Shown in pieces: positions 1 to 12,129 of a stretch of DNA of 64,000 bases. Origin of the DNA: Escallonia rubra (lineage: Eukaryota; Streptophyta; Magnoliopsida; Escalloniales; Escalloniaceae); NCBI GenBank assembly GCA_033065855.1, contig JAVXUO010000728.1, forward strand, positions 23,926 to 87,925, given 5' to 3'. Position 1 is the first letter of the stretch. Every line of letters starts with the position of its first letter. The notes beneath the pieces are model-generated. The model was not told the origin of the DNA, did no database searches, and saw nothing but the letters and a program-made list of their open reading frames with translations. The translations under genes and the position numbers were made by a program.

Positions 1-296
1 CAGTTTCACAAAACAGGGGAGAACAGGGGGAAAGCCGAGAGAGAAATGTTAAGAACGGGAAGAACAAGAGAGAAGAGGCTGGAGAAGAACAAATCCAGCT
101 AGCTGCCAAGAAAAAAAATAGGCCCGGGCCCGGCCCTAAAGTTAGGGCCTAGGGCTTGGGCCTGGACAGGGCCTCCATTTCCTAGCTTTAGGCCCGGCCC
201 GATTTTCAGGGCCCGAAGCCCTAAATGGCCCGGCCCGTTTTTTGGCCCTCTGGGCCCAGTCTGTGCCGGCCCAAGCCCGGCCTTTTGACACCTCTA
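1..296. mobile_element. Terminal part of a hAT-type element (GGCCCGG-rich)
   Basis: Bases 121-290 are packed with GGGCCC/GGCCCGG motifs on both strands and finish in TTTTGACACCTCTA. Reading inward on the opposite strand this gives TAGAGGTGTCAAAAGGCC, a terminus style common in non-autonomous plant hAT elements. Only one end is inside the window, so the target duplication cannot be tested. It lies directly upstream of the HESO1-like exons, either in an intron or at a truncation point. Confidence 0.5.
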
Positions 297-646
297 AATT
301 ATCCCATACCCTTGTCCATCCAAGAAGAGTCCCTAATGCATTTTGAAGAGAATATAAATACCACTAAGAGGGTTAGTCACTGAATGAATGGCCAAATTTA
401 AGATGTTGCTTTGCAGAAGTAATCATATATTCATTGTTTTCCCTTCCTCCCTCACTCCATCCCTTATATTGCTGCTAAAAGACTATACCAACTCTTTTTA
501 CCACGACCCGAAGTGCATTATTTACCTGTTTGATTTCTTTATTGGCAAGAGGTGAAATTACTGCTTGTATTTGCCGACATTTATTTTAGACGTTTTAGGA
601 AAATATTATTTGGTCTAACCGTTTCTTTTGCATCTATGCTTTGCAG

Positions 647-3600
647 ACTCGAGATCCTCCTATACTACCGCCATTTTCTGTCATATTTGAAGGTACTGAC
701 CCTTTAATCTGGAGTAGTTATACATTTCCTAGCATTTAAATTAAAGAAATTGGGTTGAGATCTCATAGACAAATTGGGTATATCATCAACTTGAGCAGCA
801 CAAAATTCAATGAGATCTCTTTAGTCCATATGTGCTCTTGGCCTGTGGGTTAACTATGGTTTTGACACCACTTTGGAAACTTGTGATAAAGTATGGGCCA
901 TTTGACTGAACCTTGTACAGATGGTATTACCAGCAAACCGTATTAACCTTAGCAACCTTAGCAACTCTTTCAACCTCATTACAATTTGAAATTGTAATCC
1001 GCATTTATTTTTCTACTTGTTTTCAGCCTTGGCGCTACGGTAAGTTTGCTCCTTTGTGATCTAAAGGTTACAGGCCCAAGACACAGAAACAACTTCTCTT
1101 TAATGGTGCTGGTACAGGCTGCACGCTTCATCCCTTCCAGACCTAAACAATTGCAGCAGCCTTGGGCCGGCATTTTAATCAAATTTGTTTTAACACGACC
1201 TCCTATCATGAAATTACAATGTGTTTCATTCTAATGACCAATTAGATAAGAGTTAGGAGAAGGCCCATATCAAAACACTGAACTTGGTAACTGTTTATCC
1301 ACCGTCTTTACTGAATGGTTCTCATGTAACAAATTCCAGGTGAATTTGGGAACTTCAACATTTTTAGGAACATTAGATCTTGCTTCTTGTTATATATTGA
1401 GCATTTCATAAATATTGAAAGTAGGGCAGTAGGCCTTTGGATTGCCCTGTGAGAAAGAAGTGATTTTGTGCTAGGTTGATGGGGGTAAGATTGACTAGGG
1501 CAGACGGAGAATAATGTGGGGAGAGGCCGTAAGAAAAGATCTGATTGCTATGAAGTTACTCGTGAACATGCGCCTAGGTAAGCGAGAATGGAAGAGAGTC
1601 ATCTACCCAACCCCAACTAGCTTGGCCAAGGGTATGATGATGATGATTACGATGAAGCAATAAATAGATTTAGTCTATGTTACATGGACTCGGCACTTTG
1701 GACAAATTACTGTGTCGACACGACAATAATATGGTTATAGGATCTGTACCGGACACGCCATGTGCCAGACGGACATGCTGCGTTGCCGATTGGAGAGGCG
1801 TCTCTTGAAATTTGTCACCATGAATGGTTGAAGACGAAGGTCTAAGGAATAAGAAGGCGCAGAGTCCAGATTTGGGTAGGATACAGAGAGAGGAGAGAAT
1901 GCCATGGATGATGGAAGATTAAGGTTGAAGGAAGACGAAGGCGAAGAGTCCAGATCGGGAGGGAGGGAGCTTTCCCTCCATTTAAGCAATGTGATCTTCA
2001 GAGTCTACCCCAATCAAACTGCATTTTAGAGTATGTTTGTACCACATTTGCATCCCTGTTCCTCTTACTGAAATAGTCCGCATTGTGGTTCAGTTGGTAT
2101 GGACTAAATTCCTCCTGGTCCTCCTTACGCATTACTTCAGAATATCTATTTCTCATCCAGATAGATCTTGCTCCAAAGAGAGGTCTTGTTTTGTAGGCCC
2201 AGATACTAAATTTGGATTAGAATTAGAATGAGAAGAAAAAGCTGACTCAGGTTTTAGCTTCTAGGCCATAACGATTTAGACTTCTAGTTTAACAAAAAGG
2301 ACTACTGGCTCAACTTTGATCTATCAAAACTTTTTATTGGCATGTGTATTTTGTTTCGAATGCATACTTGCATGTCGAGATATGTCTCAACAACAAAGTC
2401 AACACACTACATTTGTGCTACATTACAGAAGAATTGCTGTATTGATGCAATTAAGAGGTTGATTTGGTTCTATTAATTTAAACTTGGATCTTGCTCAACC
2501 TTTCAACTTTGCTGTATGCTGCTTCCCATATCCCACCTGGCATATTTGTTGCACTAGGATCTCTAGTCTTATGGTGACATTCGGCTCTTTCTTTCCCACT
2601 TCTAAGTTCACCTGGGTCCCTCTTTGCCAAATATAGAGATAAAGAACCCTCTAGTTATAAGAGTTGGATACGCTTAACTTTGATATTATTAGTCAGATAG
2701 GGCTCTTGGTTTAATAAAGTGATCATGTGGCCTTTCTCTGCAATCAGCTTGTCTGCAATTGCTGTTTCCCTTTTAACGTGAGGGCTTAAGGTCCCAAAGT
2801 GTGCTCTATTGGTTTGAGTACTTCTGATTTTATAGAAAGCTACGTTGGTTTAACTGGTTATTATTGACAATCAAGTGGTCTTTGCATGTACTAGATGGCA
2901 CTGATCCTTCAAAGGTGAAGAAGTTAGTTAAAAAGTTCTCAAACTATGGAGAGAAGAACAAAGAATCCTTGGCTGAGCTCTTTGTTACTCTATTAATCAA
3001 GGTTATTGGAGATTGTTATGCCTATACATTATTACTTGCTGGTAGCAAGTTAATTTCGGTCATGGGTTTGATGACTTTGGTGGTTCTCATCGTTGATTTG
3101 TAGTTATCATCCGTTGAAAAGCTTTGGCCCAAAGGTCTGTGCGCCAGCACATATCAGGGATCTTGGATATCTAAAACATGGAATTCTACAGTTGGCTGCA
3201 TCAGTGTAATTTCAGCTCTCTTTTCTAATTTGTTGATTTTGACTACTTTTGAGTTTGAATGTACTAAATCAATGCTACTAGCAAATATTGAACAGGTCGA
3301 GGATTTCACAGATCGGTCTCAAAATGTTGCGAGGGCAGTAGGAAGAGCACAAGTAGAAATCATTTACACGTGTATCCAGCTTACTATTCAGAATATTTTT
3401 GCCTTCATCGATGGTCGAATTCAAGGGCCCACGTTGAGGGAATTTTTGTTTGGTCGGGTTACTATGCCAGGAAATGCTGGGATTGCAAATTTTGAGCCTC
3501 CCATTTTTCTTCACCCAATCCAGGCGTTAAGAATGCCACTTGCAAATAATATGGGAGCAGCACCACCACCTGTTCCTTTTGACCCTTTCCAAGCAAAAAG

Positions 3601-4137
3601 GAGGCGGACTACGGAAGCTTGGATGGGAATGCCAACAGAAAACTGGAGAGGAACACGTCAAGTTATGCCTATTGACCATGTCTTCGCGCTAACTGCCGAA
3701 GGCTGGGGAGGGGGCACCCACGGTTGGGGAGGAATGCCAACAGCAGAAGGTTGGGCCCAAACGCAACAACCTACTGGCGTCGACCATAACCATAAAAGAA
3801 AGATGCATACATCAGCAGGTTGGGGTAGTATGCAACACGCTGTCCCCACGTACCCTATGCAGGCTGATGAAGCGCGATCTGCAGAAGGTTGGCGACGGAT
3901 GCAGCTAGCAGGTGGTGAGACATTGTAATGAAAATCCTCTTTTGCTCCACTTTTCGGTACCCTGAACTTGTTCTTTTGGCCTCTTGTATAGGTAATCTGG
4001 TGGTTTCTGCTGGTCTTGACAATGCGCGTGGTCCTCTACAACCAAATTTCTTCTCTTACCATGGCTCTTCGGCTTTTGATGCGTCACGTAGCGGACAACC
4101 GATGGTTCAGTTGCCGTATGCCAAAGGCCGGAATTGA
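647..4137 (+). CDS. HESO1: HESO1-like terminal RNA uridylyltransferase, 3' exons (partial gene)
   Basis: Family role: nuclear/cytoplasmic terminal nucleotidyltransferase that adds U to unmethylated small RNAs and AGO cleavage products. Exons joined by GT-AG sites in one frame: 647-692 (includes RDPPILPPF), 2895-3001 (KKLVKKFSNYGEKNKESLAE), 3104-3205 (LWPKGLCASTYQGSWISKTW) and 3296 onward (VEDFTDRSQNVARAVG). This is the PAP-associated region that follows the catalytic core; no NTase-core exon (GS...DxD) is visible upstream, so the 5' part lies off the left edge or is lost. The last exon either runs to TAA at 3928 or is spliced 3911/3992, adding about 48 residues to the stop at 4137. The tail is rich in GW/WG (EGWGG, HGWGG, AEGW, AGWGS, EGWRR). 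The 2.2 kb second intron holds a LINE tail. A broken copy of part of this locus is at 41.3-42.4 kb. Exon borders are good; activity is unknown. Confidence 0.8.
1485..1656 (+). mobile_element. 3' tail of an RTE-like LINE inside the HESO1-like intron
   Basis: One frame reads GRRRIMWGEAVRKDLIAMK and then REWKRVIYPTPTSLAKG, like the last residues of plant RTE-type reverse transcriptases (GRPxxxWxEvvrkDL...W). It is followed by a short ATG-rich 3' tail (gatgatgatgatta), as these elements have. Only the tail is present, which fits a 5'-truncated insertion. Confidence 0.55.
2400..3447. repeat. Source copy of a ~1 kb segmental duplication (partner 41331-42366)
   Basis: From the ACACACTACATTTGT start to the exon ending near GGCCCAC, this segment matches 41331-42366 closely, introns included. 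The match starts abruptly beside a GA microsatellite at the partner and stops abruptly inside the last exon. This copy keeps the reading frame; the partner does not. Confidence 0.9.
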
Positions 4138-4627
4138 GAACATGTTAGATCCAGTGGCAACTTGCTTTACCAATTTCTCACAAAAAACTAGTATCGTGCC
4201 AAATTAATTTAGCAACAAATCATAAATGGGTGTGTACCAAATAAATTAATGAAAAACGTTATTTGCGCCTTCTCGTATGATTTGTACTCTCTTTTTTGTT
4301 GCTAAAAATGTACTTTTGGTTAGAAGTCTCACGGCCTTATTCTTGACAAGCATGTATGTTGTAAGTTGCCCGGAATGAGTTGCCTTGCTAGTCAATCCTT
4401 CCATCTTTAGTGATTAACTTTGTGTACTCTAATCATCTATTCAATTGAATCCAATTCGATTTCGCCATCACTAAAGTCGAAGGACCACCATCAGATTCAA
4501 GAAATTCCTTAACCCCAGCGGCATTGACGGTCGCATTATTTTTTGTCACTCCTGATCATCATCATATCCTTCCTCAGAATTTCCACGAACAGAGCAACAT
4601 GTTGACCTCTCATCCAAGTGTCGTATC

Positions 4628-5622
4628 GTGAAGGCAGCGTTTGTATTTAGAAAACTCAAGAAGGCAGAGAATAAGATAAGGCGATTGTTGCGCAAGAAAC
4701 TTATAGAAAACTATCTTAAAGATAGTATTTCTCTACCGTTAAACTATGGGTTCGTATCCATGATATACCGGCGGAGTTGTTTCTGTATGAGGTCGCGGAG
4801 CACATGGGTGCATGCTTTGGTGAAGTCCTTCACGCAGACTGGTCTGATTACCGTCAACGACAGTGAGATTTCTTCAAGTCTCTATTTCTGATCCGCTCGT
4901 TGCCGGAGTATATGTGCAAACTGTCGAAGGTCATGTAAATTGGGCCTGGGCATCTTACGAGAAAGTATTTAGGATTTGCCATCATTGCGGCCTAATTGGA
5001 CATGTTAACTCTGCTTGCTCCCTAACTCTAGCCCAAGCTCGTCTACTGTAGGAATCTGTAATGGCCAAATACCCTACTTTTGTTGAGCGACGCTCAGGTT
5101 TATTACCAAGCGCACCGTCCTCTGGACACTAGTCGTTTAAGGGCGTATGCCCTTCAATAGATAGCCCGGCGGGTTTTTCGGCAACTTCGATTACAGACCC
5201 ACCTTATAGCCGATCTCCGGCCTTCCTAATTCGGGTGCCTTCGAGTATGAATTTTCAGCCTGAGGAGCACATCTGGACAGTTGGTGCTTATTTGGGTCTC
5301 TCGTAATCCTTTGAAGTAGTCCTTGATGGTATCTGACTCCTCTTCGGTAGATTCTCGCAAGTGGTATCGTGACTCGGGAGCTGACCTCCCTTTTATTTTA
5401 TCCGTCACTACAAGCAAAGCACCTCGGCTTTCTCCGGCGACAACCAACCTTGTTGACTTATCTCTGGGTTCCGTTTCCTCTCCAGCGAGGTCATCATCCT
5501 CTGCTTCGGGCTCTTCTCGGGACTCTCAGGGCTCTCATAAACGACTTCGACAGGAGGAAGATCTTCTCCCTGATGCTCTCTTGAAGAAAGTCAACCTGTC
5601 CTCGGACTGCCAAGTTCCTTAA
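4628..5622 (+). pseudogene. LINE ORF1 remnant (DUF4283/CCHC nucleic-acid-binding protein)
   Basis: One frame reads VRIHDIPAELFLYEVAEHMG, the conserved stretch before the knuckle in plant LINE ORF1 proteins. After a stop and frameshift near 4867 the next frame carries CHHCGLIGHVNSAC (C-x2-C-x4-H-x4-C) at about 4976-5020. A Ser-rich, low-complexity stretch near 5320-5600 resembles the variable C-terminus. In intact elements this protein binds the element RNA. Several frame changes make it non-functional. Confidence 0.75.
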
Positions 5623-5929
5623 CTGTCAGGGCGGGATCAGAAACGGATGTCGGCTACTTCGAACATAGCCTCCCTGAAGGGACTGAAGCGTCTTCGTATT
5701 CTGGAAATTCAAACACCTGACCAGCCGCCTGGTATGCTGTTGAACCTCACTCCTTATTGTCTGCCTCGCATTTTAATTCTCAGCTCTCTGTTTATTGATT
5801 ATTATTTGCGGGGTAGTGGGCTGTCGATATTTTGGCTATGGGTGGTGGTTCTGGGGCTCGGTTCTCGCATCGCGAGAGTGCTTGTTGTGAATCCTTTTAC
5901 GTGTTGCTGGTTCGTACGGCACTTAATAA

Positions 5930-8900
5930 GTGCTGTCTGCCTTTGGCTTTGGTGGTTGGGTCTCACTAACCACGGGTGCTTCAATGATTATTATATCCTG
6001 GAACCGTGGTGGCTTTGGTCAATCCGCCACAGTTCGTACATCGGCACGTTTGATCAAATTGTACAAACCGGACGTGGTCTTTCTTATGGAAACCAAAGCT
6101 AGTTATAGTTTAGTAGCTTCTAAGTTTATTAAATTGGAGTTTTCTTCGTTTGTGGGACTGGACCCTGTTGGTCGCAGTGGGGGGCTGTGGCTTGGTTGGC
6201 AGGCCCCTGTGTGCCTGATGATTCATCATGTTAGTGCGCATTGTATCTTGACTACGGTAATCGGTCAGTCGGGGGTGGCTGAGTTATACTGGTTTGTCTA
6301 TGGACACCCTCATCTCTCATCCCGGTTGCAGACTTGGACCTCAATTGCCTCTCTTTTAAGTCCTTTCTCCCTTCCCAACTGCCTTTTGGGGACTTTAACC
6401 AAGTGTTAGATTCCTCTAAAAAGTCCACTGGTGGGTCTTCGGTTCCTGCTGGTAGTTCCGCATTTCGAGACTTCTTAGCTCATTTTGGCTTGTCTGATAT
6501 TTGCTGGGAAGGCCCCCTTTTCACTTGGGTTAGTGGCTCATCGGCTCGTGGGTTTGTTTATGAAAAGCTCGATCGAGTATTAGCTTCGCCCTCCTGAGTT
6601 GTTCTTCATTCCACGGCCATAGCCCGAAATTTAGCTATTTAGCGATCTGATCATGCACCGATTCTCTGTTCTACCGAAACCTCCTACTCCGTTTTTCCCT
6701 TTCCTTCTTGCTTTGAGGCCATGTGGCTGGCCTCTCCGAACTGCGTAGCGTTAATCCTGGAGCTCTGGTCTGGCTTCGTCATGGGCTCACCGTTCTTCCA
6801 GTTAATGCGTAAGCTGAGCTTTGTACTGCATGCCTTGCGCTCCTGAAGCTCAGCTAATTTCGGTCAGCTTGAAAGTCAAATCAGGACGGTCCAGCACTAG
6901 CTTGCTCAGAGTCAGTCTCTGGTGACGGAATCACATGCGTCCTGTTCTAATGAGTTTTTTTTCTGCGTCACCGTCTAGACTTCCTTTTGAAATGTGAGGA
7001 AGTCTTCAAGGGTTCAGCGATCCAAAATTACCTGGCTGGAGGCCGGTGACCGTAACACAAAGCTCTTTCATACCTCCACTATCATCCATCGACGCCAAAA
7101 TTTTATCTCTTCTATCAAAGATGTCTATGGTCGTTTGGTGTCTAATTAGACTGACATTCGTTCATGGCTGCTGGCATATTTCTCCAATCTTCTTACGACG
7201 ACACCCCCTCCTCCGGCCTAGTACCCTCAAATTTTATCTTATCTGACCTCTCTATCCCTTTCACCCTTGTCCCTGGGTCAGGTTTGTCACCTACAACAAC
7301 CATTCACGCCGGCCGAAGTTCGTCGTGCGATATTTTAACTTGGGCTTTTAAAGGCACCTGGGCCTGACGGGTGCCTAGGCATAATGTTCAAAAGGTGCTG
7401 GGGCATCATGGGATCGTTGGTTACCTCTGTTGTGCTCTCCTTCCTTAACTCTGGTCGGCTTCTGCAAGAGGTGAACCATACTTATCTTGCCTTGATCCCT
7501 AAAACCAAGTGTCTGGAATCGCCTGGTGCCTTTTGGCCCATCTGTCTGTGTACTAGCGTTTATAAGATCATCTTTAAACTGCCAGTTAATCGGTTGAAGC
7601 CTATGATGGCTGAACTGGTTTCACCCTATCAGAATACTTTTCTGACTGGTCGTAGTCTCGCTGACAATGTCTTGCTCGCGCAAGAACTGACTGACTGTGT
7701 GTGCAAGCGTACAAAAGGGGGAGTCATCCTTCTTGCCTTGAAACTGGACTTGAGTAAAGCTTTTGACCGGGTACGTTGGGACTTTGTTCATGGCATCTGC
7801 TCGGTTTTGGGCTTTCCCTCGAACTGGGTACAGTTGATTCAACAATGCTTATCCTCGGTCTCTTACTCCCGCCTGGTCAATGGGGCCCCCACTTCGTTCT
7901 TCGCTCCTTCTCAAGGTATTCGCTAGGGTGACCTCTTATCTCCCTATCTTTTCCTACTTTGTGCGGAGATGTTCTCGGCCAGCTTCTTCCAAGGGGAGCA
8001 GCGTGGGCTCTTCCAGGGAATTAAGGCGGGGAAATACTCGCCATCGGTTTCACACCTTCTCTATGCCGACAATATTTTCCTATTTCTTCAATTATCTAAG
8101 GATGCCCTGCCAGACATTGAGGCAGTTAAAAAGCTCTTGCATGATTACTGCTATTTTTTCTGGCCAGTGTGCTAATTGGGCAAAATCCTCCGTGGTCATT
8201 AGTCCTAATGCTAGTTCTGAGAAGCGCCTGCTAATTGAGAGGGCCCTCGAGTTTTTCGGATCGTTGAATTTTGGGAAATATCCGGGCATTCAGCTGGATA
8301 TAGCGGTGAATAAGAAGGAAATTTTTCGAACTCTTGTCCAGAGAGTTCAAGACCGCTGTGCGCATTGGTTAGGTCTGCTGTTGAATAAGGCTGGGCGCGC
8401 AACGCTTATTACTTCGGTCCTTGCTTCCTTACTAGTTAACTATATGTCATTTTTTAAATTCCTGGTGGCTGTTTGTAAGCAATTGGATCAAATCTTAGCT
8501 CGTTTCTGGTGGTCCGGTGAGGCCTCGCGTCGTTTGATCCACTGGATTGCTTGGCCTTCACTGTGCCTCCCAAAAAACCGAGGCGGGCTAGGGTTCCGTG
8601 ATTTTAGAGCTTTCAACCAATCTCTACTTACTAAGCAGGCTTGGAAAATTTGGGCCAATCCTTAGAGTTTGGTTGCGCGGGTACTTAAGGGGCGGTACTT
8701 TGCGCGTCGACACTTTCTTCAACTGTCTCCATAGCGTTCCTGTTCCTGGATCTGGAGGAGTGTCCTTGCTAGGCAACACATTCTTAAACAGGGGGTGCAA
8801 TGGCAAGTAGGTGATGGACGATCAATCTCGGTATGGATGGACTGGTGGTTGCCTTGTGCTCCCCCGCACATTTTGCAACCATACCGCTCTAACGCCAATG

Positions 8901-10170
8901 TGGACTGGATAATCTCCCATTTGTTTATTGCCAATATCCTTGATTGGGATTTGAACATTCTTCTTCCCACCTTTCCGGAGGCCATTATAAGTCAAATCCT
9001 ACAACTTCGATTGTTGTCGTCAGGATCATCGGATAGCTTGTTTAGTGTATTTTGTCAGGGTGACAGTTTTTCTGTAGCCTCTACTTATCGCTTTTTAGTC
9101 GATACATGTGTCAACGTACCCCCTCTTCGGCATCCCCTGACTCGCACCTTTTGGTCTCGGCTTTGGAAACTCCCAATCCCAGAAAAACTTAAATTCTTCC
9201 TATGGCAATTTAGTCATCAACGTCTGCCACTCTTGCCAGAATTACTGAATGGACACTGCCCTGTTAGCATTCTTTGTCCATTGTGCGTCTCAAGTCCGGA
9301 AACACAGAAACATATTTTTTTCGACTGCATTCGTGTTCGACCAATTTGGGAATCCTATTCGGGCAATCACACACCCCCTCAGTCACCGGTTAACTTTGCT
9401 TCCCACTGGCTCTCTCATTGGTTGTTGCAGCCAGCTCCTTCGCAACCCTTGGCTATCCGTGCCTCCCTTAGGATTGTGTGCATCACAGTTATTCTCTAGT
9501 CCATCTGGTTAGGCCGCAATGCCCTGCTCTTTCGGGGGAAACAATTTTGCGTTGGTTCAATCATCGCTCAATGTCGGGATCTTCTGTATACTATCGTCCA
9601 CACCTCAGCCTTTCAGATGTCTTGTCGTAAGGCTAGCATAACCATTCAAACATTTTCGGATGTTATTGTGGACTGCTTTGAACACTTTTATCCCCCGCTA
9701 CGCTCCATTTACTTTTCAGATAATTGCGCATGCCCGCTGCCACCTTTGCCTGCTTTTTGCTCCATTTCAGTATTGGTTCTTCCGTAGATAAAAACTTCGG
9801 GGTTGGTTTGGTGCTTTTCAACATAATGTGGTCGTCAATTGACGCATTAGTTGACATTCTGACGGCCAGGGACGAATTTAATGCTTTTTAGTTAGCCTTG
9901 CAGCTTGGTCTGAACTGGGTTGTCAGGTTCCCGTATTATCATCTTATCTTTCTATTTCCTGATTGCTCTTTTCTGGTGCAGTTGACGTCGAACCATAGGG
10001 ACTATTTGACTGCACCTAACATTTTATGTATAGTTCAGCCTAGCTGCAGAGGTTTGCACTCAGTGCTAGCCACCCGAGGGAAACCAGCTCTTTTATGACT
10101 TTCATCAGCTTTAGCGGCTTTTGTCACCCGATCTGCCACTACCGTTCGACAGGAATGGATCGTCGCTGTA
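5930..10170 (+). pseudogene. LINE ORF2 remnant: endonuclease, reverse transcriptase, RNase H
   Basis: Endonuclease: SWNRGG (~6000), METK (~6090), GDFN (~6390), then FTWV and LDRVL (~6530-6580). Reverse transcriptase: YLALIPKTK (~7480), KLDLSKAFDRVRW (~7745, motif A), then QGIR followed by a stop where QGDPLSPYLF normally continues (~7925), and LLYADNIF (~8065) where the usual motif is ADD, so the second catalytic Asp is Asn. A zf-RVT stretch (FWSRLWKLPIPEKLKFFLW) is at ~9150 and an RNase H-like stretch (LGLNWVVR...DCSFLVQL) at ~9900-10000. At least six frame breaks. It is a fossil of copy-and-paste machinery. Confidence 0.85.
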
Positions 10171-10356
10171 CAGCCTGCCTAATACAGGGCATGCCGCTTT
10201 GTTCTACCCTTGTGGTGTTTTTTACCTTTGTAGTTAGCATTCTTTTGATCTACGGATAGGGTTGTCATCCACCTTGTTGGGTGTTTTCCTTGCCTTTGTA
10301 CATTCGACTGTTGATATCTGGTATATATTTCTTACTCTTCTACAAAAAAAAAAAAA

Positions 10357-12100
10357 CAATGCACAAAATTCAGTTTATGAATTGAAAAGATGAGGAATTA
10401 AACCACTATATGAATTTACACAACATATATGGTAAAATCCTCTTATTCAACTTCCGAATTGGTCACCGTCCAAGGGCTGAAGTAGCTTTATCTTAAAACA
10501 CTGACTTTGACTTCTTCAATCTTCACGATTGAAAGGTCGTTGAAGCAGTACTTGATCGAGAGGTTTGAGGCTTTATACCCAACAAGTGTGGCAATCCTTG
10601 ATTGTAGAATCATCAAAGTTGGAGGGGAATCTCTCTTTGATATTTTAGAGCAAAGAGAAATTAATCTTTGCTCTTGAAAGTGCTCGATTGAAGAACGACC
10701 AAATATTAGTGTGAATTGTTTTTCAAATGAAGCACAAAGCGCAAGAATTCTTGAGACGACAAAGTTTTGACAGATCTTTGGTTTTGTTTGCAAAGACCAT
10801 ATGCATCCTTCTTCTCCACCTCAAGCCTTTTATTATAGAAAAGGTAGTGAGCTTAATTTTGAAAAACCCATGAATTAGTCCTTGATTACGTAATTAAAGA
10901 GATTTTGTCCCTCTTTAATAATGAAATGATTCTTGATTAAAATTTGACTTGGTTCTAGCGGCACTTGAACCTGCTTTTCTCGCAACGATGAATATCTTAT
11001 TTGACCGGTCAACAAAATTTTGTATTATTGACTAGTATAAATATTTGTTGTGTCTATAAATTACCTCCACTATAAGACCTGTGCAATATTCTCTTTTGGC
11101 TAGTAGTGTAGTTAGTCTTAAAGTCGATATTTTTTATTTGTTGGCAGACAACTTTTTAAATGGAGTCAAATTTACGGATCAAAAGGGCCAAATCACGTTA
11201 GGGTTTATCACCTTACGCGGCTTTATAAACACAGCTCTACAGTGTGCACCTTCATCATGTCACTCCTGTAGGGTACACCGAAAGGAGCCCGGCCGTTACA
11301 AGCATGCTTCTTACTGGTACGGTTCTGCAGTTCTCCTGCCATTTGCTTTGCTTCTTCATCTGTAGCTTGTATAACATAACCAAGATTGCATAATCGTGGC
11401 CAACTAGCATGTTTTGGCCTTGTCCTCTCTTTGTACAGCCTATACCACCTTGGCTGCTTTGCTCTTTAATTTATCTCTTGATCGGCAGGCCCCACATGCC
11501 CCCTTTGGTTTTGCCTGTGCAGGCTTGTTCACATGTTGTGAGAATTTTTCTTGTATGTTTTGTCTTGTGTTTTTTGCTGCCATGAATCCATGTTTAAATA
11601 TATGATACACCCACTTATAATTGATTGCCCTTTGCATATGCAAGAGCCAACTTACCTTCCGATGACTTGAAGAAAAATTCCAATTCATTGGATATAGTCG
11701 TGAATTGTGATTCTTACCATGTTGCTTGCCTCCCCTTTTCTGTCTTAGCCAATGCCTTCATCTTCATAAGGCCAGCAACATGTCAAGTTCCCATTTATTT
11801 TTTGAGCTCAAGGGAGGAACGCATCTCTCATTCTTTCTGCATGTTAGCTATGGCTTGATAATCATCGTGGCAATGACATGCCTATTTGTAGTCTTTAACT
11901 GTTCCCTCTCGTTATACATGTAGCCTTAGAACCAATTTTCTACCATCTTCATAGCTGGTAGTCCACCTTTTTCTTTTCTTTTCTTTTTTCAACGGGTGCA
12001 TCGAAGTGGCTACGACTTTGTGGTTTGACTTGCCCTTTTTTTTGTTACTTGAAGCAAGTTGAATGTTCTTTAGCGTGAAGTTGTCAACACCCGACACCAG
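10357..12100. other. Unassigned intergenic stretch
   Basis: No convincing gene. 10480-10860 reads on the minus strand like an LTR promoter/leader (TATAATAAAAGGC before a purine-rich leader), but I could not find a second copy or bounded ends. 11080-11930 holds short open frames with no family signature. Confidence 0.3.
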
Positions 12101-12129
12101 TTTTGATGATGTACTCACCTCGACTTTCG

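Larger units (their letters stand above)
4440..10356 (+). mobile_element. Decayed L1-type non-LTR retrotransposon (LINE)
   Basis: In order on the plus strand: an ORF1 remnant with a CCHC knuckle, an apurinic-like endonuclease, a reverse transcriptase, a zf-RVT domain, an RNase H-like tail and a 13-A run at 10344-10356. Every domain is interrupted by stops or frameshifts. The 3' end is exact; the 5' end is approximate because no convincing target-site duplication was found. It lies just downstream of the HESO1-like gene in the same orientation. Confidence 0.85.

Noticed and set aside
4200-4630. Exact 5' end and target duplication of the LINE
   Set aside because: I compared sequence after the poly(A) (CAATGCACAAAATTC) with the 5' flank and saw no convincing match, so the boundary is left approximate.
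10488-10793. 101-codon open frame on minus
   Set aside because: No motif of any family and AT-rich composition; treated as chance.
10480-10860. Possible solo LTR on the minus strand
   Set aside because: A TATA-like word and leader alone are not enough; no termini, target duplication or second copy found.
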